Notes: generated from the sequence alone by a model not told the origin. A stretch of 28,273 nt of DNA from CAVXAE01 sp044225565 (GCA_044225565.1 JBGAIL010000044.1:1-28273), one strand, 5' to 3'. Shown: positions 1 to 11,213, numbered from the stretch's first letter. A program made the numbers and translations.

Positions 1-567
1 GCGGGCGTGAAGTACAAGCCGGCCGGCTTCGACGGCTTCATCACCGCGGCGTTGTTCCGGGTGAACAAGCGGAACCTCGCGGTGGACGATCCGGACAATC
101 CGGGATTCCTGATCCAGATCGGCGAGGTGCGCTCGCAGGGCCTCGAGCTCGAAGGCGTGGCCAATCTCGACGACCGGCTCGACCTCATCGGCTCCTACAG
201 CTGGACCGACATGGAGGTGCTCGACGCCACCGATGGCTCGATCGGCAAGCGCCCGACCAACGTGCCGAAGCACATGGGCTCGCTGTGGGTGGCGTACAAG
301 CTCAACGGCAAGGATCGGCCCGGCCTGCGCATCGGGGCCGGCGTCCACCATGTCGGACCGACTTTCGGCGATGCGCTCAACACCATCGACATCCCGGGGT
401 ACACGCTGGCGGACGCGTCGCTCAGCTACGAGATTCCGCACTACATGCTGTCGCTGAACGTCAACAACATCGCCGACAAGCACTATCTCTTCAGCTACAC
501 GGGCTTCAACTACTCGTTCTTCGGCACGGGACGGACCTGGACGGCCAGCCTGCGGTACCTCTGGTGA
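1..567 (+). CDS. TonB-dependent siderophore-type receptor, C-terminal part
   Basis: This is the 3' end of a gene that begins before the window; the frame is open from base 1. About 188 residues remain, all outer-membrane beta-barrel. Visible hallmarks are the SQGLELEG segment, the SYSWTDMEVLD strand, the PTNVPKHMGSLWV segment (compare the 'N.P.H..slw' pattern of FhuA/FhuE-type barrels), the LNVNNIADKHY strand and a terminal strand ending RYLW with an aromatic C-terminal residue, as outer-membrane proteins need for BAM insertion. The family takes up ferric siderophores or other bulky ligands with energy from TonB-ExbB-ExbD. The plug is outside the window, so the ligand class rests only on the FhuA/FhuE-like barrel. 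The stop codon overlaps the GTG of the next gene, which suggests one operon with the serine hydrolase and the S15 hydrolase. Confidence 0.92.
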   Translation, partial: AGVKYKPAGFDGFITAALFRVNKRNLAVDDPDNPGFLIQIGEVRSQGLELEGVANLDDRLDLIGSYSWTDMEVLDATDGSIGKRPTNVPKHMGSLWVAYKLNGKDRPGLRIGAGVHHVGPTFGDALNTIDIPGYTLADASLSYEIPHYMLSLNVNNIADKHYLFSYTGFNYSFFGTGRTWTASLRYLW

Positions 568-2018
568 GCGCGACGGCATGGTGGGCGCTGCTCTGCGCGG
601 CGTCCACGGCGACGGCCGCGCACGCGGATGCGTTCGATGGCGTGCGCATCAGGATTCACGATGCGATGGTTTCGGAGAATGTCCCTTCCATCGCGGTGGC
701 CGTGGCGCAGGATGGCCGCATCGTGTGGGAAGAGGGCTTCGGATGGGCGAACGTCGCGAAGCGCATTCCGGCGACGGCCCACACCGTGTACTCGCTCGCG
801 TCGGTCTCCAAGCCCGTCACGGCGACGGGACTGATGGTGCTGGTCGAGCAGGGGAAGATCGATCTCGACCGCCCGATGGACGACTATCTCGGCCGCCAGA
901 AGCTGACCGCTCACGTCGGTGACGTGCGTGACGCGACCGTTCGACGCTTCGCCAACCACACGGCCGGCCTGCCGACGTACTACCAGTTCTACTACGAGGA
1001 CGAGCCGGCGAAGCGCCCCGACATGGATGAGAGCATCCGCCGGTACGGCGTGCTGATCCGCGCGCCGGGAGAAGCTTCCGAGTACAGCAATTTCGGCTAC
1101 GGCGTGATCGAGTATGCGATGGAGCGAGCGAGCGGGAAGAGCTACGCGCAGTTCATGCGTGATGAGGTGTTCCTGCCGCTCGGGCTCACCGAAAGCAGCG
1201 TGAACCGCAACCCGGACTTCGGCGATCGCGTCGCGGTGCGCTACGGCGATGGCGCCAATCGCGAGCCCGTTCCGTTCTATGACTTCGACCATCGCGGCGC
1301 GTCGGCGGTGTTCATGAGCGCGCACGACCTGGTGCGTTTCGGCATGTTCCATCTCCAGGGGCGGCTCGCCGGTCAACGGAAAGCCATCCTCACCGAACGC
1401 TCGCTCGATGCGATGCGTGACGAGAGGATGGTGGCCGATGGCTACGGCGCGGGCTTCTTCGTGCTCAAGCGCCACGGCCTCGACTACTTCGGGCACACCG
1501 GAGGCATGGCCGGTGTCAGTACGCGCATGTCCCTCTATCCGCAACGGAACATCGCGGTGGTCGTGCTCAGCAACACCAGCACCGGCGCCATCAATGAAAT
1601 TGAAGCCGCGGTGATGCATGTCCTGGCGCCGGACACCATACGCAGCGATCACGGCTTCAGGCCGGACGCCGCGCTGGTCGGTCACTGGACCGGGTCCGTC
1701 GAAACGTACCAGGGGCGCGTGCCGGTGAAGCTCGAAATCCAGGACATCGGCAGGGTGTGGGTGCAGGTGGCGAATGGAATGAGGCAGGAGGCGGAGGACG
1801 TGGAGATGTCGAGCAAGGGTGAGCTCGCCATCGGGCGCATCGCGGGAGGCGTCGGAACGCCGGATGCCGCGCGATATCCCTATGCGCTGGAATTTCAATT
1901 GAAACCCCGCGGCGGCACGCGCATGGACGGCGAAGTGACGGCGCGCTCGTACGAGCGCCGTGATCGTTCGGGCAACGCGCTCTCGTACTGGGCTGAATTC
2001 ACGAAGGACTCTCCGTGA
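564..2018 (+). CDS. Exported serine hydrolase, class C beta-lactamase/AmpH fold
   Basis: A 484-residue protein of the beta-lactamase-related serine hydrolase family (PF00144), which includes esterases, D-aminopeptidases and penicillin-binding proteins. The start is a GTG at 564 that overlaps the upstream receptor stop (GTGA). It is chosen because it gives a clean signal peptide (residues 1-21, hydrophobic WWALLC core, cleavage after AHA). The three active-site motifs are present: SVSK with nucleophile Ser80 and Lys83, YSN at Tyr174-Asn176, and HTGG at His311. A beta-rich tail of about 110 residues follows the catalytic domain. Together with the signal peptide this puts the enzyme in the periplasm or outside the cell. 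Translational coupling to a TonB receptor suggests that it acts on the imported ligand or a related peptide or ester. True beta-lactamase activity is unlikely from motif context but cannot be excluded. Confidence 0.92.
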   Translation: MSATAWWALLCAASTATAAHADAFDGVRIRIHDAMVSENVPSIAVAVAQDGRIVWEEGFGWANVAKRIPATAHTVYSLASVSKPVTATGLMVLVEQGKIDLDRPMDDYLGRQKLTAHVGDVRDATVRRFANHTAGLPTYYQFYYEDEPAKRPDMDESIRRYGVLIRAPGEASEYSNFGYGVIEYAMERASGKSYAQFMRDEVFLPLGLTESSVNRNPDFGDRVAVRYGDGANREPVPFYDFDHRGASAVFMSAHDLVRFGMFHLQGRLAGQRKAILTERSLDAMRDERMVADGYGAGFFVLKRHGLDYFGHTGGMAGVSTRMSLYPQRNIAVVVLSNTSTGAINEIEAAVMHVLAPDTIRSDHGFRPDAALVGHWTGSVETYQGRVPVKLEIQDIGRVWVQVANGMRQEAEDVEMSSKGELAIGRIAGGVGTPDAARYPYALEFQLKPRGGTRMDGEVTARSYERRDRSGNALSYWAEFTKDSP

Positions 2019-2073
2019 GCGCGGTGGCATTCGCACGCTGGCGCCGATCGCGCCGCACGCTCCGTCGCATTCG

Positions 2074-4029
2074 ATGACCTTTCGCGCCCGGCTCCTGCGG
2101 CTCTGGCTGGGTGTGTCCGGCGCTGTCGCCGCGCAGGCAGCGACGCCACCTCCGTTCACCGACATTCCGGCCAGACTGGCTCCCCCGGAGATGGTGACGG
2201 AGTACGTCAAGCGCGAAGAGATGATCCCGATGCGCGATGGCGTGCGGCTGCATACGGTGATCGTCATGAGGAAAGGGACGGCAGGTGCGCCGATGATCCT
2301 TTCGCGCACCCCATACAACGCGTCCTCGCATGCAGACCGAGAAGAGAGCCCGCGGCTGCTCGACATCGTTCCGCAGGGCGACGACGTGCTCATGGCCGAC
2401 GACTACATCCGCGTGTTCCAGGACGTCCGTGGGAAGTACGGCTCGGAGGGCGACTACGTCATGGCGCGCCCGCTGCGAGGCCCTCTGAACGGCACGGCCA
2501 CCGATCATTCGACGGACGCCTACGACACCATCGACTGGCTCGTGAAGCACGTGCCGGAATCGAACGGCCGCGTGGGCATCATCGGCTCCTCGTACGACGG
2601 TTTCACGGCGCTGATGGCGCTCGTTCATCCGCACCCCGCGCTGAAGGCCGCCATTCCCATGTGCGCGCTGGTCGATGGCTGGCGCGGCGACGACTGGTTC
2701 CACAACGGTGCTTTCCGTCAGGTGATGCTCGGGTATCTCTATTTCCAGACGGGTGCCGGGGACGGTGCGCGCAACGAGGCGCATCGTCTCGCTTACGACG
2801 ACTACACGGACTTCCTCGACGCAGGCTCCGTCGGCTCGTACGCGCGCCGGTACGGCATCGATCAGCTGCCCGTCTTCAACAAGATGGCTGCGCATCCCGC
2901 CTACGATGCGTACTGGCGCGGCCAGGCGCTGGATCAGCTGCTCGCGGCGCAACCGCTGAAGGTGCCCACGCTGCACGTCGGCGCGCTTTGGGATCAGGAA
3001 GACATCTATGGTCCCGTTCACGCCTACGCGGCGATGGAGCCGGCAGACACCGGCAATGATCGCAACTTCCTGGTGCTCGGCCCATGGCGGCACAGCGGTA
3101 TGAGCTTCGAGGGCGACACCCTCGGTCCGCTGCGCTTCGATGGCGACACGGCATTGCAGTTTCGCCGCGACGTGATGAAGCCTTTCCTGGACCGGTATCT
3201 GAAGGAAGGCCCGGAAGCGCCCGCCACGCCGCCCGTGCTCGTTTTCGAGACGGGCTCGCAGCGCTGGAGGAAGCTCGATCGATGGCCGCCTTCCTGTGCA
3301 TCCGGCTGCCCGGAGGCCTCACGGAAACTCTACCTGCAACCGGCCCACGCGCTCGCCTTCGCTGCACCGCCCGTGGCGGCTGCGTCCGGCGTCTTCGATG
3401 AATACGTATCCGATCCGGAAAAGCCCATCCCGTTCATTCCGCGACCCGCGCGATTCTCGGACGTCGATGCGTGGCACAACTGGCTGGTGAGCGACCAGCG
3501 CTTCGCCAGCGACCGCACCGATGTTCTGACGTACGTCACGGAGCCGCTCGCGCAGCCGCTGCGGATCTCCGGCATACCGATCGTGAGCCTGTTCGCCTCG
3601 ACCAGCGGCACCGACAGCGACTGGATCGTGAAGCTCATCGATGCGTACCCCGACGATCTGTTCGACCGGCGCGAGATGAGCGGCTACCAGCTCGGCATCG
3701 CCATGGACATCTTCCGGGGCCGCTATCGTCACGACCTCGGCAGGCCGCGGCCCGTTCCCGCCGGCAAGGTGGAGCGCTACCGCTTCGAGCTTCCCGCGGC
3801 GAGCCATGTCTTCCTGCCCGGGCATCGCGTGATGGTGCAGATCCAGTCGAGCTGGTTCCCGCTCTACGACCGCAACCCGCAGACGTACGTGGAGAACATC
3901 TTCTTCGCGCAGCCCCTCGACTACCGCAAGGCGACGCAGCGGGTCCATCGCGCCGGCCGCCAGGCGAGCTTCATCGAGCTGCCCGTGGTGTCCGACGCCA
4001 GGAGCCTGCCGCTTCGCCCCGTTCTGTGA
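2074..4029 (+). CDS. Exported S15-family hydrolase (CocE/NonD type)
   Basis: A 651-residue member of the X-Pro dipeptidyl-peptidase/cocaine-esterase/glutaryl-acylase superfamily. ATG 2074 gives a signal peptide (MTFRARLLRLWLG...AAQA), so the earlier in-frame ATG is not used. The family's entry segment MIPMRDGVRLHT is present, and the alpha/beta-hydrolase nucleophile motif GSSYDG holds Ser173. Acid Asp307 lies in the ALWDQED segment and His340 in the GPWRHSG segment, as in CocE. Residues from about 400 to the end form the PepX_C jelly-roll domain (RFEL, HVFLPGHRVMVQIQSSWFP). Length is normal for the family. Members cut esters or amides, including acyl-amino acids and peptides; the substrate here is unknown. 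It lies 55 bp after the serine hydrolase on the same strand, probably in one operon. No strong ribosome binding site is visible. Confidence 0.93.
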   Translation: MTFRARLLRLWLGVSGAVAAQAATPPPFTDIPARLAPPEMVTEYVKREEMIPMRDGVRLHTVIVMRKGTAGAPMILSRTPYNASSHADREESPRLLDIVPQGDDVLMADDYIRVFQDVRGKYGSEGDYVMARPLRGPLNGTATDHSTDAYDTIDWLVKHVPESNGRVGIIGSSYDGFTALMALVHPHPALKAAIPMCALVDGWRGDDWFHNGAFRQVMLGYLYFQTGAGDGARNEAHRLAYDDYTDFLDAGSVGSYARRYGIDQLPVFNKMAAHPAYDAYWRGQALDQLLAAQPLKVPTLHVGALWDQEDIYGPVHAYAAMEPADTGNDRNFLVLGPWRHSGMSFEGDTLGPLRFDGDTALQFRRDVMKPFLDRYLKEGPEAPATPPVLVFETGSQRWRKLDRWPPSCASGCPEASRKLYLQPAHALAFAAPPVAAASGVFDEYVSDPEKPIPFIPRPARFSDVDAWHNWLVSDQRFASDRTDVLTYVTEPLAQPLRISGIPIVSLFASTSGTDSDWIVKLIDAYPDDLFDRREMSGYQLGIAMDIFRGRYRHDLGRPRPVPAGKVERYRFELPAASHVFLPGHRVMVQIQSSWFPLYDRNPQTYVENIFFAQPLDYRKATQRVHRAGRQASFIELPVVSDARSLPLRPVL

Positions 4030-4144
4030 GCCGGGTCACGAATCCGTCCCGCGGATGGTCCGATTTCTGCGGGCCGTCGTAGCGGTTTGTACTCATTCGG
4101 ATACATTTCACCGGTCCGTGGCACGGCTGCTTTAAGGACGAGAC

Positions 4145-6445
4145 ATGCCAGACCGCCCCGATCCCATCCGGGTCCTGTTCGTCGAGGATGCGGCCTTCGA
4201 GATGGACCTCGCGCTCAACCAGCTCAAGCGCGCCGGCCTATCCTGCATCCCGCAGCGGGTGGAGACGGAAGAGGCGTTGCGCGCCGCCGTCCTCGAGTTC
4301 GAGCCCACCGTCATCCTCTCCGATTTCACGTTGCCGCAGTTCGACGGCATGACGGCGTTGCGCGTCGCGCGCGAGATGGCGCCGCAGGTGCCTTTCATCT
4401 TCGTCTCCGGAACCATCGGCGAGGAGCGTGCCATCGAGGCCTTGCTGTGCGGCGCCGTGGACTACGTGCTGAAAGGCAACCTGGCCCGGCTTCCTCCGGC
4501 AGTGCGCAGGGCGCTCGACGATGCCGTCGCGAGGCGGGACCGTGAGCGCCAACAGGCGCACATCGTCAGGCTGGATCGGGTGTTGCGCATGCTCAGCGGT
4601 ATCAACGCTCTGGTCGTGCGCATCCGGGATCGCACGGAGCTGCTGCGGGAAGCCTGCCGGCTCAGCGTGTCCGTAGGTGGCTATGCGGCGGCCATCATCG
4701 CGCTCAAGCCGCTCGGCGCCACCGCCATGCAGCCTGTGGCATGGAACGGCGTCAACGAAAGTCTCACGGCATCACTGCGGGAAGGCGTCGCCGACGCGAT
4801 CACCCGGCCGTCCAGCTTCATCTCGAAAGTCGTCCGCAGCGGCGCTCCGTTCGTCTGCAACGCTCCGGAGGATCTCGAGGCCACCGTCAACTTCAACACG
4901 CTGATGTCGAAGGCGGGCATGTGCTCCCTCGTCGCGCTGCCGCTGGTCATCGACGGCACCGCCGTCGGCGTGCTGTTGCTGGTCGCCCGCGACCCAGGGG
5001 CCATCAGCGAAGAGGAGCTGAGGATGCTGCGGGAGGTTTCCGGAAACCTGTCCTTCGCGCTGCAGTACATGCAGCAGGACACCAAAGTACGCTTCCTCTC
5101 GCATTTCGATCCGCATACCGGGCTCGCGAAGCGCTCGTTGTTCTGCGACCGGCTGAGCCGCATGCTGAGCCACCCCGTGGGGCGGCGCTTGCGCCATGCC
5201 GTGGCGGTGTTCGACATCGAGCGCCTGAGCCTGATCAACGATTCGTTCGGCCGGCGCATGGGCGACCTGCTGCTGCAGCACGTGGCGGATCGCCTGAAGA
5301 GGCGCTTCCCGCAAACGGACCGCCTCGCGCATTTCGGCGGAGGCACGTTCGCAGTCGCCACGGACACGCCCGTGCAGTCGACGGACGAGATGCTCGCCGT
5401 GGCGCGCGAGCACGCCACGGCGCTGTTCGGTGAGCCGTTCGTCATCGAGCAGCGTGAGATCCCGGTATCCGTGCGCTCCGGCTTCGCCTTGTTCCCCGAT
5501 CACGGCCGCGATGCGGACAACCTGGTGCAGAACGCGGAAGCGGCGTTGCATACGGCCCGCGCGAGCGGCGAGCGTCAGCTGCACTACAGTGCGGAGAAGC
5601 ACTCGGAGATGGTGGCCCGCCTGGCGCTCGAGCACAAACTGCGGCTCGCGCTCGAGAGACGGCAGTTCGAGCTGCACTACCAGGCGAAGGTGAACGTGAT
5701 GACGCGCCGCATCCAGGGCGTGGAGGCGCTGATGCGCTGGCGCGATCCCGACTCGGGTCTCGTGTCGCCGGCGGCGTTCCTGCCGCTGCTCGAATCCACC
5801 GGCCTCATCGTGGACGTGGGGGACTGGGCGATCCAGCAGGCGGCGGAGGATTGCCAGCGCTGGCTGCAGCAGGGCATCGCGGTGCGCGTCGCGGTCAACA
5901 TCGCGCCGATGCAGCTGCAGCTGCCGGAGTTCGCGACTTCGCTCGTTCGCGTATTGCGCGGCTGGGCCACCACCGCTGCGGGCCTCGACATCGAGATCAC
6001 CGAAGGCGCGCTGAACGAGAATTCCGTGGCGGAGGTGAAGAAGCTGCGGATGCTGCGGAACCTCGGAGTGAAGGTTGCCATCGACGATTTCGGCACGGGC
6101 TACTCCTCGCTCAGCCGCATGTCCGCGCTGCCCATCGACATCCTGAAGATCGACCGGTCATTCGTCGCACCCTTGCCGAAGGATCCTTCGGCGCGCGTGC
6201 TGGTGACCACCATCGTGTCGCTGGCCAGGGCCTTCGGGCTCACCACGGTGGCCGAGGGCGTGGAGACGCAGGAGCAGCTGGACCTCCTCTGGCAGCTCGG
6301 CTGCGACCAGTCGCAGGGCTATCTGCACAGCAAGCCGGTGGACGCCGTGGAATTCCTGGACCTGCTTCGCCACGGCCGGGGCAACCTGATCCTGCCGCCC
6401 GCGCCGCCCGGCGCAGAGGACCAAGCGTCCGCGCAACGCGCCTGA
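4145..6445 (+). CDS. REC-GAF-GGDEF-EAL cyclic-di-GMP signalling protein
   Basis: A 766-residue cytoplasmic protein. A receiver domain occupies about residues 8-125 (acidic pair in FVEDA, phospho-acceptor Asp60 in SDFTLP, conserved Lys in LKGN). A GAF-like sensor covers about 150-310. A GGDEF domain follows at about 325-490, but its signature reads GGGTF (398-402), so diguanylate cyclase activity is probably lost. The C-terminal EAL domain (about 505-745) keeps EALMRW at 527, Asn585, Glu617, DDFGTGYSS starting at Asp647, KIDRSF and VAEGVET, so it should hydrolyse c-di-GMP. The start has AAGGA 7 bases upstream. It follows the S15 gene after 115 bp and looks separately transcribed. No histidine kinase is in the window, so its phosphodonor is unknown. 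GTP binding by the degenerate GGDEF as an allosteric input is possible but unproven. Confidence 0.95.
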   Translation: MPDRPDPIRVLFVEDAAFEMDLALNQLKRAGLSCIPQRVETEEALRAAVLEFEPTVILSDFTLPQFDGMTALRVAREMAPQVPFIFVSGTIGEERAIEALLCGAVDYVLKGNLARLPPAVRRALDDAVARRDRERQQAHIVRLDRVLRMLSGINALVVRIRDRTELLREACRLSVSVGGYAAAIIALKPLGATAMQPVAWNGVNESLTASLREGVADAITRPSSFISKVVRSGAPFVCNAPEDLEATVNFNTLMSKAGMCSLVALPLVIDGTAVGVLLLVARDPGAISEEELRMLREVSGNLSFALQYMQQDTKVRFLSHFDPHTGLAKRSLFCDRLSRMLSHPVGRRLRHAVAVFDIERLSLINDSFGRRMGDLLLQHVADRLKRRFPQTDRLAHFGGGTFAVATDTPVQSTDEMLAVAREHATALFGEPFVIEQREIPVSVRSGFALFPDHGRDADNLVQNAEAALHTARASGERQLHYSAEKHSEMVARLALEHKLRLALERRQFELHYQAKVNVMTRRIQGVEALMRWRDPDSGLVSPAAFLPLLESTGLIVDVGDWAIQQAAEDCQRWLQQGIAVRVAVNIAPMQLQLPEFATSLVRVLRGWATTAAGLDIEITEGALNENSVAEVKKLRMLRNLGVKVAIDDFGTGYSSLSRMSALPIDILKIDRSFVAPLPKDPSARVLVTTIVSLARAFGLTTVAEGVETQEQLDLLWQLGCDQSQGYLHSKPVDAVEFLDLLRHGRGNLILPPAPPGAEDQASAQRA

Positions 6446-6455
6446 GCGCGTTTGC
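6433..6455 (+). terminator. Hairpin across the end of the REC-GAF-GGDEF-EAL gene
   Basis: The arms AACGCGC (6435-6441) and GCGCGTT (6446-6452) pair perfectly around a CTGA tetraloop; two more GC pairs form if one T is bulged. The stop codon lies in the loop. There is no T-tract after it, so intrinsic termination is not certain; it may be an RNA-stabilising 3' end. Confidence 0.35.
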
Positions 6456-6574
6456 CCTTCCAGTCCGACGCAGCGGCGGGCGCACGCGTTGCGTCCACGC
6501 CGCACCTGCGCCGGTCGGAGGGGGAGATGTCGCAATCGCGCGCGTGCTTGACGCAAGCGCACCACTTCCGACTT

Positions 6575-6586
6575 CCTCCCGGGAGG
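6575..6586. promoter_or_regulatory. Perfect 12-bp palindrome upstream of the first sigma factor gene
   Basis: CCTCCCGGGAGG is self-complementary and lies about 40 bases before the GTG of the sigma gene, in the 178-bp gap after the c-di-GMP gene. It could be an operator or a hairpin in the leader. A TTGACG at 6548-6553 has no convincing -10 partner. Confidence 0.3.
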
Positions 6587-6623
6587 TAAGGTTTCCGCCG
6601 GGATGGGCCAGTCGGAGTGAGCG

Positions 6624-7214
6624 GTGGCCGGCGAATCCGCTGAAAACGACATCGAGCGATGGGCCCTCGGGTCCCGGACCGGGCAGGGCGGTCACGAGTC
6701 TTTCGGAGCGCGCTCCAAGGTGGCGCGGCTCTTCGAGGAATACGCTCCGGCCCTGCGCGCCTTCCTGCTGCGGCGCCTGGGCAATGTCGATGACGCCCGC
6801 GAGGCCTCCCAGGAAGTGTTCCTCCACCTCTGGCGGCAGGAGAGCAAAGGCCTGCTGCGCGAAGGCGCACGCGCCTACCTGTTCACCGCGGCCGGAAACT
6901 GGGTCAAGGACTGTCGGCGCAGGGCCGCCACCTGCGTATTGGACAAGCATGAGTCGCTGGATGCCATCGCGGAGGGCGTTGCGCTCGCCGGGCCCGCCGG
7001 AGACGACGTGGTGCACTGGCGGCGCGGCCTCGAAGTGGTGGTCGACGGCATGAGCGAGCTGCCGCCCGCGACGCAACGGATCTTCGATCTCTATCACGGA
7101 AGCCGGATGAGCTATGCGGACATCGCGAAGGAGCTGGGCGTGACCACGCGCACGGTCGAGCGCCACATGGCCCACGCTCTGGCGCACTCGGCCCGGCTCG
7201 AGGCCTATCTTTAA
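6624..7214 (+). CDS. FecI-like ECF RNA polymerase sigma factor
   Basis: A 196-residue extracytoplasmic-function sigma factor. Sigma region 2 is at about 40-105 (LFEEYAPALRAFLLRRLGN, then DAREASQEVFLHLW, the usual FecI-type core-binding and -10 recognition segment). Region 4 is at about 140-190 (ELPPATQRIFDLYHGSRMSYADIAKELGVTTRTVERHMAHAL, split here as one helix-turn-helix). GTG 6624 is chosen because GGAG lies six bases upstream and no good ATG precedes region 2. It is followed after 7 bases by the fecR-like gene and then by a TonB receptor with an STN domain, which is the classic cell-surface signalling order. It is expected to transcribe the receptor gene when the ligand-loaded receptor signals through FecR. 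The N-terminal 35 residues are low in recognisable features. Confidence 0.93.
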   Translation: MAGESAENDIERWALGSRTGQGGHESFGARSKVARLFEEYAPALRAFLLRRLGNVDDAREASQEVFLHLWRQESKGLLREGARAYLFTAAGNWVKDCRRRAATCVLDKHESLDAIAEGVALAGPAGDDVVHWRRGLEVVVDGMSELPPATQRIFDLYHGSRMSYADIAKELGVTTRTVERHMAHALAHSARLEAYL

Positions 7215-7221
7215 GCTGGTC

Positions 7222-8265
7222 ATGCCGCGCCCCGTCTCGACCGTCGTGGAGCTCAAGTGTCTGCCGCGCACCGCGGAGGAATGGTGCGTGCGCCTGCATT
7301 CGAGCGACGTCTGCGCTTCCGACCGCGCGGCCTTCGAGGCATGGATCGCAGCATCGCCCGGGAATCGTGCGTCATACGAGTTGTGCGCGCTCACCTTCGC
7401 GGTTTCCCGTGGCCTCGCCGGGAATGCCGATCTGCGCAGCCGCCTGGCGCTTCCTCAGGGTGGTGTGGTGCCATCGTCGGCGACGGGAAGAGGGCGCTTG
7501 CGGCAGAAGCGTACCGTTGCCATGGCAGCTTGTGCCGCAGGTTCGCTGGCTGCCGTCGCAGTCGTGCTGTGGCGATTGATGGCGCCGGCCTACTCGAGCG
7601 ACGTCGGCGAGCAGAAGCTGGTCACGCTGGCGGATGGCTCCACCGTGCAGCTCAACACGGCAACCGCCATCGGCGTGGACCTGCAGCCGCAGCAGCGACG
7701 GGTCACGTTGCGCCAGGGCGAGGCTTTCTTCAGCGTGGCTCCCGATCCGTCACGGCCTTTCATCGTGGAGGCCGGCGACAGCGAGATCCGCGTCATCGGC
7801 ACCAAGTTCAACGTGCGCATCGACGATCGCGGCGTAGCCCTGGTGACGGTGCTCGAAGGTCGCGTGAAGGTGCTCAATCCGCATGTCGGCGAGGCGCGTA
7901 CGGTCGCGCGCCCGGCGATCCAGGATCTCTCGTCCGGCGAGTCCGCTGCGGTGGCTCCGGAAGTGTCGGCCGTGCGCATCGCGGCCGTGAATCCGGCGAA
8001 GCTCACCTCATGGCGCGAGGGGCGCATCTACTTCGATCGCGATCCGCTCTCGAAGGTGATCGAGGAGATCAACCGGTACTCCGAGACGCGCTTCGTCATC
8101 CCCGATCCCGGGGTGGGTGCGCTGACGCTGAGCGGCGTGTTCCGTACGGGAGACACCGATTCCGTCGCCTTCGCCCTGCGGGAATCCTATGGGCTGGATA
8201 TCCGGCGCGACGGCAGGCAGATCGAGATCGTGCGTGCCGCAGCCGGCCCCGGTGGCGCGGACTGA
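7222..8265 (+). CDS. FecR-like transmembrane anti-sigma/sigma regulator
   Basis: A 347-residue inner-membrane protein. A cytoplasmic DUF4880 segment lies near the N terminus (TAEEWCVRLHSSD, FEAWIAASPGNRASYE), as expected for the part that binds the sigma factor. One transmembrane helix is at about 98-118 (VAMAACAAGSLAAVAVVLW). The periplasmic FecR domain follows (LADGSTVQLNTAT, RQGEAFFSV, VIGTKFNVR, VLEGRVKV), then an STN-like C-terminal part (IYFDRDPLSKVIEEINRYS ... LSGVF). It sits 7 bases after the sigma gene, so the two are probably co-translated. It would receive the signal from the STN domain of the receptor at 8396 and release or activate the sigma factor. Length and domain order are normal. 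Confidence 0.95.
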   Translation: MPRPVSTVVELKCLPRTAEEWCVRLHSSDVCASDRAAFEAWIAASPGNRASYELCALTFAVSRGLAGNADLRSRLALPQGGVVPSSATGRGRLRQKRTVAMAACAAGSLAAVAVVLWRLMAPAYSSDVGEQKLVTLADGSTVQLNTATAIGVDLQPQQRRVTLRQGEAFFSVAPDPSRPFIVEAGDSEIRVIGTKFNVRIDDRGVALVTVLEGRVKVLNPHVGEARTVARPAIQDLSSGESAAVAPEVSAVRIAAVNPAKLTSWREGRIYFDRDPLSKVIEEINRYSETRFVIPDPGVGALTLSGVFRTGDTDSVAFALRESYGLDIRRDGRQIEIVRAAAGPGGAD

Positions 8266-8308
8266 GTTCACGGCCTGAACGCGATCGCTGCGCCGATGTG
8301 GCGCCTGT

Positions 8309-8317
8309 CGGGAAATT
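8309..8317 (+). promoter_or_regulatory. Candidate FecI-type -35 element upstream of STN receptor 1
   Basis: CGGGAAATT lies 87 bases before the receptor ATG. It contains GGAAAT, which matches the -35 element of the E. coli fecA promoter as I recall it. The same nine bases occur 82 bases before the receptor at 11296, and CCGGAAAAA lies 88 bases before the receptor at 21219. No convincing -10 at fixed spacing is visible. Confidence 0.35.
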
Positions 8318-8395
8318 CCTTCCGCTGCGTATGAGCATGAGAGCCGGCACGCAGGCCGGCGATGCAACCATCTGCAGATCCCGGGGGAGAATCTG

Positions 8396-11035
<2,640 letters not shown>

Positions 11036-11042
11036 AACGCCA

Positions 11043-11088
11043 CGCGCGCAGCGGCGGCCGGGCCCTTTGGCTGGCCACGTTGCGCGCG
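11043..11088 (+). terminator. Large composite hairpin after STN receptor 1
   Basis: CGCGCGCA (11043-11050) pairs perfectly with TGCGCGCG (11081-11088). Inside it GGCC (11056-11059) can pair with GGCC (11073-11076) and GCC (11062-11064) with GGC (11069-11071). It starts 8 bases after the receptor stop. There is no T-tract, so it may attenuate or stabilise RNA instead of ending transcription. Confidence 0.4.
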
Positions 11089-11213
11089 AATGGCGCAGCT
11101 CGCGCGCTTCCGCGCCCGGCGGTAGCGGGTCGTGCCCGACTCCGCGGTGCTCCTTCTTCGGGCGAGATCTCCAATTCCGTCTCTTCCCCGCAACGCCCGG
11201 GGATTTTTCATTC

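Noticed and set aside
510..2393. A 627-codon minus-strand open frame opposite the serine hydrolase
   Set aside because: Composition is typical of antisense shadow and the plus strand has intact SxxK, YxN and HTG motifs.
4086..4106. Promoter TTGTAC with ATACAT before the c-di-GMP gene
   Set aside because: The two boxes are only about 8 bases apart, which does not fit a sigma-70 promoter.
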